Below, piece after piece: positions 22,619 through 35,200 of a DNA stretch of 64,000 nt. The number at the start of each line of letters is the position of its first letter. The stretch's first letter is position 1. The DNA is from Dromaius novaehollandiae (lineage: Eukaryota > Chordata > Aves > Casuariiformes > Dromaiidae). The position numbers were made by a program, and so were the translations under genes. Location of the stretch: assembly GCF_036370855.1 (NCBI RefSeq), contig NC_088098.1:142186721-142250720 (forward strand). Direction: 5' to 3'. A model generated the notes under the pieces. That model ran no database searches, was not told where the DNA came from, and was given only the letters and a program-made list of their open reading frames with translations.

Positions 22619-25600
22619 ACCCCATTGTATTCTGCAGTCTGGAGAATTATCCATCTTAACTTCCCAAATCAGGGGTTCAGTTGTCCCAGGGATCTCAAGA
22701 AGTTCACATGCAGTCTATCAGACTTCCAGATTATTTGGGGCTCTCTAAGGAAATCTATTAACCTTTCAGGAACAACTTCTGGGAACAAGCAATGTGGTTT
22801 TTGATAAAACTTAACCATAGCCAACCAAAACTAGGGTTGAAGATTGCCTTTGAAGATCTATTTAAAGACGTCTCTCAAGAAAGGGACTCTTTCTTATCAC
22901 ATTCTGTCCATAGAAAGAAAGATTGTAAATTAAACTGAAACTGATACATGTATCTAGGGCTCACAGAGGGGACTGCCATGAGGGTTGATAATGGGAAAAG
23001 TAATTTATTATTTCATAAATAATTTGTGTCTCCATTTTTTTAAGATTTAAAAAACAAATTTAATTGCCAAAATAATACTCCTTATATCTCTACAATATTG
23101 TATCTAAAGTGATAATATGATGCTGTAAATGACTGACAAAAATACAGGAAATGTGGTACATTTCTGTTTGGATTGGCTTTAAAAGGAAAAGGATTTGCTT
23201 TCAGCAGGTTGCTCACATGACACTGGGACAGTAACAGTAAATGCAGTACCCATAGGCATGGATCTGACCCCGTATAACAGCCTCGTACATGCTGCCGAGG
23301 CTAATAAATAAGTAGCATTTATCGCATGTTTAAAACTGGATATGTTACAGATGTGGCAAATTCTTTCATCTGTCTTGACTTATATGTGCAGCTTCACATT
23401 ATTTACTTGACTAAAACCTAAGGGGAATTACTGTCTCTGACTTTAATTATAATGGCAGCTTCAACAGAAATACAAGTCTGTCTTCCTTATTTTCTCCTTC
23501 TCATGTCTCTTCATAACAGTCCAAAATGGTACACTGAATTGGCAAACATAGTATTGCTACAGGTAGCATCCAATTCACATTCCTCATCAGACTCTCAGCT
23601 AGTGTATCATATGTTGAAAGAAGAAGAGCTGATGACTGAGGTCTGTGAAAACTGTTTCTCAATAAAATTTCATAGGCTTGGCACAGCATTCCCTGCCATC
23701 AAAAGCCACCTTCCCATGTAAACTGTATTTTGTCTTTCCATCAAAATCTTCATATTGCCTATTATAATCTTATATTTTTTCATTGTCTCTCACATAAGAC
23801 ACCATTCCTGCCCTTAATGGAGGTGCTTGATATGAGAGATCTTTGATCGTTCAATCTCTTTCAGCATTATTGCCTTTTGAGCATTTTTTTCCTATTTTAT
23901 AGCTGTTTTCTGTCCTACAGAATAGCTGTGCTCTAGGACTGTTTTCTCCTTGTTGCAAAAATTTGACAAAGCTTGCATTTTTCTAGCTTTTATGCCACCG
24001 CTTAACTTCCCCATATTTCTGACGGTCAGATCCCTCTACATGCCAGTGCTGTCTTCACTGGAGGTAGCTGAAGAATCTGTTTTAGTATCAATACTGAGCT
24101 TGATTTGTATAATGTTTTTTTTTGTCATTAAGGAACATGATAGTAAATAAGCATTAACTCTGATTCCTTCAACATCCACATAGATGCTTCACTTAGACAA
24201 AACTGAACAAAACAAAAAAGATAAAACAAAGCAGAAGATCCCTACTAAACTGTTGCTGTTTGTCATGTAAGATGAGATAAAACAATGTTTTTCAGAAAAT
24301 CATCTCATCAGAAATTTTTCCTGGAACCCTCATTCACGACTCTGGTCACCAGTAGCACCATTTTTGTGGTGCTTCATCCCATCTTCATTGAGTTCATTTA
24401 TATAACATCAAGGTTTTACACAAAAACAAATCAAATATCAAATTACCAGCACCAGCAGTTTGCCTAACTACAGCTGTCAAAGCAGATAGTAATAAAATAA
24501 AAATAATTTCAGAAATACAAAATAAATAAATGAACTACCTGCTATTAAAGAGGCTCCCACAAAATCAAAAAGTGATATACTGACTTCTGTTTTGGTTACC
24601 ACAATGGTTCTTGTTACAGACAGCAGGGAAGAAATATAAGTGCTAGAAACTCTTTGAACTGGTAAATTAGAGGCTTACTCCAACATATCACTGAAATGCC
24701 ATTACATAGCTTTGATCTCTCAGTAAAGCTGTACAGGAATCTGACAATCATAGTGGACTCTCAGGTGTAAGAGCTGATAATGCTAGCACAGATTTCATGC
24801 TGTCATTGAAATTAAGGTAATAATAATAGTAAGTGGCAGACTATTATCAGAAATATACATGAATCTATGCAGTGATATGTACCTGATGGATCCAAGTCTT
24901 AAACTTTCTTAAATACAGGGAAAGGAATTGGAACAGTAATCTTTAGGAGGTTCAAGAGAGTTTTTCCTCCAGGACTGATCTCTCTTGACTTGACTTTTAG
25001 CTTCCATTAAATTCAGATAAGGAAAGTATATGTGATGGGAGAAGTTTCTGTGACATGAGACAAATCAAGCAACTGGGAATAGTGTAAAACAGAAAACAAC
25101 CACAGAGTGGAAGTAAAGAAAAGACACATAACAAAGTATAATAGGTCACAGGAGGATAACAAAACTTAAATCAAAATGCAAAAAAGAGCCCCCCCCAAAC
25201 CCAAAAAACAAACAAACAAAAATCCTTCTTTTAACTTTTCTAGGATGCCTGCCAATTTTTTCTAAGGCAATGATGACTTATGAAGGGCATTTTGAAAATT
25301 ATAAATGCAGATTTCCTAATTATAGGCTAAACGACTTGCCAAATACCTATACAGTTCTGTGCTAATACAATATACACAGTAGTCAAGGCATAGGTTGGGA
25401 ATGTGATACTTATTTTTATCACCCACAGATATTGTGAGTGCATTTCTTCATTTATGTAAGAGTAGAATGCAATGGAAGTTTTCTTTGAGCAAGGGCTCTA
25501 GAAAAAAACTATTGGAGACACTCAACACAGGCTATGGAATTTATTTATTCAATTGAAAATAATAAGAGGGGGGAGGCCAAATGCACCAGGTCTCTTTGAA

Positions 25601-27615
25601 AATCTTCAACCCAAGTTGCCAATGCAGCAGCAAGAATATGAAGTAATTTGTAGCCAGATAGCGAAAGTAGGAAAACAGATTAAGCTGACTTTTCAACTGC
25701 TGGGGCAGGATCTAATTTATGCTGATGTGGTATAGAAATTTTATAGACATTAAATAAATAAAATTTGCATGACCTGAAAATTAAATTTATGTAAGAAGCA
25801 AGCTAGAAATCAGAGTTAAAACAGAAAAATTCTAAATTCTTCGCTAGTGAAACAAGTATGCTGTAGGAAAAAATTGCTCTGGTGTTGTAAATTCCCAGTG
25901 TTAGAGTGGTTGAAAATAGCTTGAAAATAAAGTGGTTGAAAACAAGCTTGTACAGCATTGTTTCATATTCTTTCCTCCTTTCCCTATTATTCTTGTAGTT
26001 TTCATAAGCTGCTGCTTCTTTTTTTTTTTTAGGTGGCATCATATTAAAATCTCACACATAAACATCACATTTAACAATTAGCAATGAGTTGCAGATTCAA
26101 GGAATCCAAAGTTAGGAAATACCAAAACGAAAATGGTCTGGACAATCATAATTCAATTCACTTACAAATGTGTCTTACAGCGCAGTCTAATTATATAATC
26201 ACTTTTCCCTACAGTACATAGATTGGATTAGAATTTCAGTGATTTACCCTCCTTATTGTTTAAAGTATGACCCAGAATTTATAGATATGCATTAATCAGA
26301 ATTAATTTCTTCCTAAGAAAGACAGTCTTTTCATAATAATGTCTTATGATATTACATCTGCAATCAGAAAAAAATTCAAATGATGAACTAAATAAGAGAA
26401 AGGTCAAAAGTACCTTAAGAATGTGAGGAAATATATTTTAACTTATTTTTAAAGATCTAACATGGGAGTTGTCTAGAAGATTATAGTACTATTTCTTGAC
26501 AGATTTCTAGATATGTTAAAAAATTAACTGAACAAAACCATTCATACTTGCATAAAGGACTTAAAATGTATGTTCTTTATTTTGGAAGAGGCACCTATGC
26601 ATGTGTTTGTGTGAAAGTCTATTTTCTCTGGGCTTTATTTTTCGCATGTTGTTACAAATTATTAAAATAAATGTAGTAATGAAAAGGAACAAAGATCTGC
26701 CACTGAAAATTTCAGCCAAATACTTGAAATTTGGCAAAATTTTAACTACATATGAAAGGAGTTTTATGCTATAGATTGTTAGGAAAACTCCTGTTGTATT
26801 TCATATTTTTCTAAGTTAAATTAATAAATCTTAGTAAAAATAATTTCTCATTGCTGTCTACTAGTTTATGTTTACTCCAATGTGAACCCCATCAGAATGT
26901 AAATAGCAATAAGAACCCCCCCAAACACTTTTAAATGATGCAGATTGCACAGAAAAAAAGATACGTTAAAACTGATGTTTTTGCTATCACACTCAAGCAA
27001 ATTTACTGCTCTGTTCTGCTTCTGGCATCATTCCCTTTGTAATGTAACTATTCATGATGTATCTCATTTGCTAGTGTATCTGATGGACCATAACTTTAAA
27101 AATGTCAACAAAATAAATTTACTGTACTGTTTATTTTTATTGTATGCTACTCTGTGTACTACATACTGCCTCAATTTCCTTGGAGCACATGACTTAAATC
27201 ACATGAAGTTCTAAGTTGTGAATATCATGCCATTTATCACTTAAGTTCCAATTTATTTTCAGAAGATAAGAGTGAATAAGTTAAATTATCTTTCCTTTTC
27301 AAGGAAAAGGAAAAAAAAAAAAGATTTTGTCATCAAATATGTCTTGGTCCAACCAAAAGAAAGGAGTTACTGTTATAATTTGTACATAGTCTTTCATCAA
27401 CTGCAGATGTATTCCAGTCAAAGAAATTTGATTGCTTACAATGTCTTACCAAAAATTCTTTCTATTGAGTGCATATTAGATAATATTCTATTTAAAAATC
27501 ATTTTAGATATACCGTACATGACAGCTAAAACATTTTGGATTCAAGTATGATTTATGCATACTGTGGTTATTTTCATAACATTATCTGCCATTGTCTATA
27601 GTCTTAGTCAGAATT

Positions 27616-27642
27616 ACATACACACACACACACACACACACA
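27616..27642. repeat. (CA)n microsatellite
   Basis: About 13 perfect dinucleotide units. Confidence 0.95.
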
Positions 27643-29826
27643 AACATATATATTTGCCTCAGAAAACAGTAAACCAACCAAGGAAATATCTTTGACCAAC
27701 TTCAGAGCAACAGAGAGAGCAAAAGACCTAATTCAAAGGCCACTAAATCAGAAGTATGATCTCTACTGTGATCAGCTGACTGGGATCAGGCCTTACATTT
27801 GGATGTAAGTTCAACAGAAACCATTAAACCATTATTTACATTTGCATTTATATTACATGAAACCATTATTTACATTTTGCTTGGGTTCTCGTAGTCCTAT
27901 ATGCACTTCTTGGTACTATACCCTACCCATTTAAAACCATGTGAGAGTAAAGTAAAAAGGCCAATTGAAAAAATACGAGTCCCATTTTTAAAGTTTCAGA
28001 AATTACACAGAATCCTTTTAAACTCTTAGAAGTTGTTCATACCTCACTTAATTCATTGAGATTAAAACCTGTAATATCGCTGTAAAAGTCACCCTCCAGA
28101 TAAAACATGGTGAGGAAATACCAAAATCTAATCCACAACTTATATAGTAAGTAGCCTTACTCAAGCAAAAATAATATTAAAAGTGTGTTTCAACTCCAGG
28201 TATCTATATGTGAGTGTCTATAAATACAGCCATGCAGCTGACCAAATGTGGATGTGTACTTTGGGGTGCACTGAATAGCTCTCCAGAGTCTCTTTGACTT
28301 CTCTTTGGCTAGAGCATTGACTATAATGAGTTCTTAGCTACCTAGTTCATGTACACACATCTACATTTCGGTGGTGAATCTGGAGCTCATCTCCACTGTT
28401 AATGAGTAATTGAAATTCCCTGTCCCTTCTATTTGGTATTTTTGCACTTTTTGGAAAGTTTCTCTGAGTTTTTTTTTTTAATATATAAATGAGTTCCTTA
28501 AGACAATTAGTAGAATGAATGCACTGCTAAACTTACAAAACTGTTCCTTCTTTTTATATAATGTTTTTACATGCACACAGTTTTAAACTTCTTAAATATT
28601 TACTGTTGCTGGTACCATATTGAGCTTTCATCTTGAAAAAAAAATTCTCATTTGCATATTGCAGGGTGAAAAAGAACTCCATATTGACTTCTTTTGCAAA
28701 CAATTGATGTACATAAGTGGAATCTGTAACAGGTATAGACATTTGTTTTTAAACTGGTTACTGGAGGAATTCATAAACACTAATACTGCAGAAGTCAATG
28801 AAGGATTCATTCGACTGTTTAGCTGTGGTCGCTTTCTGTTAGAGTGTAGATATAAGATTGCTTAGCTTTCTGTAGTGCAGGTAATAGTTAAAAACAGCTA
28901 ACACTGAACTAGCAAAAGACAACTGCTAAATCCGAAACCTGATCAGTAAAGAAGGGAGAAAAAAGAGAGCTTGCAGGGGAAGCACTGCAAAGTAAGACTG
29001 GCAATCCAGCAGCATTACACACAGTTTGGTGATGCTTAATATCATGCAGGATTTCTTTACAGAGAATATAGACTAGTAGCACAGATTTATTACCTACAAT
29101 AGGGAGAGGGGAAAAAAAATGTTGAGTGTAAGCTACCATTTTAGCTCGAATCAGGACTGTGTTTTTGAAATGAATCTCCCAGTTGTCTTCAGTTACTATG
29201 CTTTGGTCCATATTTGGAGCAGTCCTAGATGACATGAACTGAATTCCTTTTGTCTGAAGTTAAACTGGAAGATGCAGTTCAGGAGTACTCCAGTGGCCAG
29301 TTAGTGTTTGGTGCATGTGACCAGATAGTACGCAGTTTAAAGTGGGCAGAACCCTAAAATGTATATAGCATTGACACCAGGTCTTCAGCACCAACTGCTG
29401 TGCTCTGTAGAGCGACCTCTATTTGTGCACCGTACCTGCTGTGATAGACACTGCTAAATGTGTTATTTGTTTTAGATAACACAAATCTTCACCAATCTTC
29501 TCCCTTTTTGCATATTCTGACTAATATTAAAATAGTGGTAGCATTTATATTCACATTTAATATACAAACATTCATTTATAAATATGTTTATGTTTGAGTA
29601 AAAGCTATAATACCCTACTGAGATGAATGGGAGAGGTTACACTAACAGCTGTGTAAGCCTGTCACAAGACCAGTTCACGTGAACTGGGTGTATCTGTATG
29701 TCTCACCTGCTTGTGCTCCAAGCTGATTAGCTACAAATCTGATCTGATTGTCGGATGCAAGAGCTATATAACCGAATTAGCATGATGTTGTGTGCCAGAC
29801 TGCTAAGCCCTGTACAAAATCAAGGG

Positions 29827-29857
<31 letters not shown>

Positions 29858-29880
29858 CAGTAATAATAATGTATTTGATA
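29827..29880. repeat. (TAA)n microsatellite, interrupted
   Basis: About nine perfect TAA units followed by an ACAACAG interruption and further TAA units. Confidence 0.95.
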
Positions 29881-30605
29881 TTTTTTGGTCTCCAGCATAA
29901 TCATATTATAAGTGCATGCACAGCAAGGTATGGACCTGGAACTTAATCAGACACTGTGTAGAGGACTCTGGCCCAGTTTATATGAACACTTAACAACATT
30001 ATTCATTGTAAGTGCGCAAGTGGCTTCACTGACTTCAGTGCAGATCATGCTACGTCTGTGTTTTCAGGACTCTTGTTCCATAGAATCAACAAGGAGGAAA
30101 TGCACAATGAAACTGATCCATAGTATGCAATGTTCCTAAGAAAATGAATTTCACATGTAGCTCATGATGCACAAAACCTGAATTTTTCAAGAGCTGATGG
30201 AGAAATTTCATAGAAACACAAAATTTTTAGTGAGCCATCATCCAGCTATTTTGAGTGACGGGCACTCTATCATCCTCTGCCAGATGACAGCATAAGGTCA
30301 AGCAGAAGTGGTTATTTTACTTTAGAAATGTCTCAACATCAGTATTTCATGACTGCACCCTGGACTCAAATAAAAAGCAATATGGATTTTACTGTATCTG
30401 GTATTTTGAAAATTATTTTTCACAGACATAGAGCTATAAGATTTTTAAGAAAAAGCCTCAGTTTTCCTCTGCCATATATTGGTGGCATGCATAACAGCTA
30501 GAAGAAGCAATCAAAATTTTGTTGAAATATTTTTCCATAAAAATGAAATTTCAGTTAAACTATTCATTTGATAAGATTATATCCATGGTTTAAAGACTTT
30601 CTTCT

Positions 30606-30642
30606 GAAAAACAAAACAAAACAAAACAAACAAACAAAAAAA
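30606..30642. repeat. (AAAAC)n microsatellite
   Basis: Alternating AAAAC and AAAC units ending in an A-run. Confidence 0.9.
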
Positions 30643-30989
30643 CCTCCTCCTTTTCTGGAAGTATTTAAATATTCTGTATCAGCATTTTTAGAATGTTCCA
30701 TTTCAATTTGTCATATTTCATATTTAAAATTATAGCATGCAGGGCTCTAAAGGACCCTGAGGTATTATTTAAAACCAAACTCCTATTCTTAGAACACTCA
30801 ACAGAATGTTTTCAAGTAGTTATTAAAAATCTCTCTCTCAAAAAAAACCCAACCCTCCACAGCCCTAATATCACATAGGGTTTTTTTTCCCTAATACTGT
30901 ATTGAAATCATTTTGTTGGAAATACATTTCTTCCTTTCTTTTATTTTTCTTTAGAATTTCTAGCATACATTTGATCATTATGTCCTGAA

Positions 30990-32290
30990 AACTATCTCTT
31001 TTGTATAAAAACATAAGGATGACCTTACTGGGTTAGGCCTAATGACCACAGAGCTTATTTTCTATTCCAGCCAAAAGTGATTATCTAGGGAAAGAATACA
31101 AGAATATAAAAACAGGGCAAGTATATAGTGTTAGTAATAGACAATATCTCGTTTTTTTATACGTAAATTAGTCCAATGCTTTGAAGTACTTCTCTAAAAT
31201 TTTATTTAATTTCCTAAACTTCTGTCATTCTTGATGCTGTCTAATGGACTTTCTCCATTGTTCAGGGCATCTAACTTTGGACATAGTGTTCAGCAGAAGC
31301 TCACTTAGTGCCAAGTATTTTCTACTGCATATTACATATAAGATTTTATTTAATAGATTCCAGAACATTATTTCCTTTTTTTGTAAGATCATTATGTGCT
31401 TAACCATGTTGAGTTAGTGATTCATAGTAACCCCTAGATTACTGCTCCCTACACAGACATTATTCAGCCTACATTTCTACATTTTGATTTTTCTGAAGAA
31501 TGGGTATTCCTGATTGTTCCCACTAAATTTTATTTTGTTGATAAAAACTGTCAGGATCATTTTGTATGAGTCTGACATTTTATTCTAGATGCCTCAAATT
31601 CCCACAGTTTTACCTTGCAATTTAATATCTTTCACAAGCAGTATAAACTTATTCACCATTGTATCACCTAAGTCAGTAATATTGAGCAGAAGTAGGCCTA
31701 GCAACAGGACAGAACCCAGTGATATTTCCTCAAACTGACAGTGAAACACTCATATCTTGTCTTTGAGAATAATTTGTCAGCTTACTGTGCAAAATATTGT
31801 GAAGAGCGCATCATAATGTTACATTATGTTACAAAATATTATGTTACATTCCTTAAATTTACATCTAAATTTCATTAAAGTTAAGATATATCCTGTTAAC
31901 TCTTTCCCTCTTTTCTGCTTCACCTTTAAAAAGAGGTAATTGCTTTTGTTTGACAAGACATATTTATGACAAAACCATATAAGGATCAGATTATGCCTCT
32001 TCTAGGTATTTAGAAATAATTTCTTAAATATTTTCTTCCAGAATCTAATAGGAAGTTGAAGTTACACTGGCAAGTTTGTAGTTCATTGGGAACATCCTTC
32101 TTCCCTTCTAATGCAAACCACTGTTTTCCTTTCTCCAGTCATCCAAGATCTCCTTTATCCTCCAGAATCCCCACTGATGTTCCAAAATAACGGTAGCTAT
32201 GTACTACAATATTCCAAATATTGTTTCTCAAGCCTTAATGACTTGAATACAACACAATGCATATTCCACAACTTTATTTTCATAAATTTG
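30990..32290 (-). mobile_element. Ancient CR1-clade LINE, 3' part with reverse-transcriptase remnant
   Basis: The plus strand shows, in order, blocks I know as the reverse complement of old amniote CR1 elements: a 3' end block near 31010-31120 (ATAAGGATGACC, then AACAGGGCAAGTATATAG), a block near 31410-31440 (GAGTTAGTGATTCATAGTAA), one near 31505-31640 (ending TACCTTGCAATTTAATATC), one at 31676-31720 (AATATTGAGCAGAAG to CAGAACCC) and one near 31876-31900 (CATTAAAGTTAAGATATATC). On the minus strand the 31,700 block corresponds to the reverse-transcriptase segment around the VPQGS-type motif and the 31,890 block to the IYLDF-type catalytic segment before SKAFD; both are badly decayed (for example IYLNFNE). 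Further left-to-right similarity fades near 32.2-32.3 kb. The copy is very old and inactive. Boundaries are approximate. Confidence 0.75.
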
Positions 32291-35200
32291 GTTTGAAATT
32301 CTATTTTCCTCTTAAAATTAATTTTATTACACGCATGATCATAATTTGCCTTTTTTGAAGAGCTGTGAAAATACTGTACCCAATAGCCTTCACAACTTGT
32401 AGTTTGTTCTTACCTGTTAGGTAGTCAACGACATTGCTCATTACTTTTGTGTTTATTAAAAACTCTACAGGTTCAAAGTTAGTAAGTGTAAATCAGCCAT
32501 TGGTAGCATGTTTAGCATTGCTATATTGTCCAAACATTGGATATGATTTAGATTTTTGCCTGTGTAAATTGTTCCAATTTATAACAGAGATTTTTGCATT
32601 TCTAAAATATGGAGTCTGCCTTATAAACCTGTATAGTTCTTTGGTGTTTCAAAGACAGTTTAAAATCTCTAGCTAGAAAATCCTTTACTAATAAGTACTC
32701 TTTATGCCCTCCACTTAACTTGATATCTAGGAAAAATAGAGGTTAACTATTTTAAACACAGTACAGATAAAAGAATTGGGATTGGAAAACTTAGCATGCT
32801 TTCATTAACATTAACCTAAGTTAGTTTTTGTCCTGTTAGCTTCTCTTAATGTTTCTCTCCTAATTAAAGCCATAAGAGGTTCCACTACCATAATGAGCAA
32901 GAGTGGGGGCAGGGGACATCCTTACTGCAATTAAAAGGAATTGGTTCAGCATCATTAATAACTACTGAAAACCCTGAGTAATTGTGTAGTAGTTTTGTCC
33001 ATGAAATGAATTCCTTGTTAAAACCAAAAGCATGTAATTTGTGAAAAAGGCAGAGACAACCAAAAAAAAAAAATTGTTTTTCAATTTTCACTTCAAGGAA
33101 GGATGCAAATACATAAAACCCACTCACTTTGCTTCATACAATGCCTAGACTGTTTCTTTCTTCAAAACAGGGGAGCAGTGTAAATAAACCTATTTGCTTC
33201 AGATGTACAAAATCAGATAAATTATATACCAAAAAAGGATATTCAAATGATTATCCAAGTACTTAACTAATATTTATTCCTAAAGACTTCAGACAAGATT
33301 AGTTAGGAATACAGAATAAAAGCTACAACATTCTATATTAAAGATTGCTTTCTAGGTAGAGGCTGAAATAAATAAATGAAATCCAGTACCTCCTAAAAAT
33401 CATGTCTTTATCCTCTGCTACTGATCAATGACACAATTACATGAAGATAATGGAAGGTAAAATTGTTCCCTTGGTTTCTTCAAGAGAAGACTGCATGCTT
33501 TGGACATGTTTTACTATTGGCTATACTGACTTGATATCATTTTGAAAATAGATTTCTTTGACATTATTCCAGATTCCAAACAGTATAAATCAGATTAAAA
33601 TTAGGATCAATATACTGTGTAATTAATTTAAAAAAACAAAAGTATAGTATAGTAACAATGAGTAGTTTCCATTCACTTAAGCTAGTCTTGCAGTTTCCCC
33701 TGTTTAAAGCAGCGTCTACATTCTCTCTTCAGTTAACAGAGAGAGATACTCTCCCTGACTAGTCCTACCTAACTTACCTATCTGTACGAGGTGGAATGAA
33801 TCCTACTATATTTTTAAAAAAGAAAACTCAAAAACGAGCAAATTATATAACATTTTCTTCTACTAACATGTATATAAAATATGCAAGGTTAGAATCTAAG
33901 ATCCACTACAAAGACCTCTGCCACTTGAGCAAATAAGGAAATAGCGTAATGCTACCCACCACGCAGATCAGCCAATAAGATCTGTAAATATTAAGTGATG
34001 TAAGGGCACAAATAAGTCATGGCTGTATTCATTTCCATGCTGTGGAGGATTAAAAAAATAATTCATGCTTGTGATGGACAGGACAGTCTGTGACCTTACA
34101 GTATCAGTATCTTTACAAATAGACCGTTTCTTTAATTCACTGTCCTATACATACAGTTTTCTGATAGTCAAATAAAATGAATAATTCAGGCTACACTGCA
34201 ATGTAACCATATAAAGAAAGATATTTTATGCATTTTACTATCATCTTTGTGTATATAAAACTATATTCACTAGGCTTTTCTGCTTCTTTTACATGTTATA
34301 AACTCATCTGTAATTATCATCCTGTCTTTGCGTCTCAGGTGTAACCTTAAAAATATCTTTTTCAGATTTGTTTTCTTTTTATTCTGGCTGCCTATGTTCC
34401 AAGATGAATCTAATTTCTGTCCCTCTCCCTTCCCACATAATGCCAAACTCTCTAAAGCTTCTTTAATTTCCCATATTTTTTTCTGTTTGGTTTTGCATTT
34501 CTTCTTAATGTACTTCATTCTTTCATCTGTTTATTATTAATATTAATTTTGATTTTATTTGCAAATCATTACAAAATAACCATATTTTACACTTAAAGCC
34601 AAGATTTTCAGGAAAAAGCAACATAAGTAAACCCTTTCTATGAAAGCCATAAGGAAATTAAATCTTATTTATCAAAGATTATTTGCTTGGGTCTGACAAT
34701 TATTTACTTTAAAAAATGTCATTTGGCAGAGGAAGAATCTTTAATTCCACAAATAAAGGTACATAAGATCCTAAAGCTGAAGCTTAAAATCCTCTGAGTC
34801 CATAATACCTGCAATACCTACATTCATTTCATTCAGGACTCGACAGATTCTATCCTACTATGACTCAAGTGGAGCATCATGTGTGATATGGGATTCATTT
34901 GTACATAGGTATCTGCCAGACAGGGAGTGGTAAAATATAATAGCCATGTCTGGCTAACAAGATTACTGATAATAACATTATTACTTGTTCAAGTTTCCAT
35001 TCTCCTCTAAATATCAGATGCATTTTGTCTATTTGCTTTAACATTTTTACCAGAAATTAGCAATAAAAATACTGTAATCTCAGAATATTCTTGCTTTTCT
35101 TTAAGAGTTAGTTGTTCAGATACTTTTTTAGTCTTTTAGTAACTACTTCTTTTAATTAGTCTTAACTGTACCGAATGCAGATAAAGCTTTTTCTTCACAA

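Larger units (their letters stand above)
22624..30985. other. Long unique AT-rich stretch, no gene seen
   Basis: I see no supported gene or dispersed repeat in this 8 kb. Simple repeats include (CA)n at 27616-27642, a duplicated 20-bp block (AAACCATTATTTACATTT type) at 27826 and 27859, (TAA)n at 27-28 units' scale at 29827-29854 with more copies at 29869-29880, and an (AAAAC)n/(AAAC)n run at 30606-30642. The many short open frames are consistent with chance. Confidence 0.55.
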
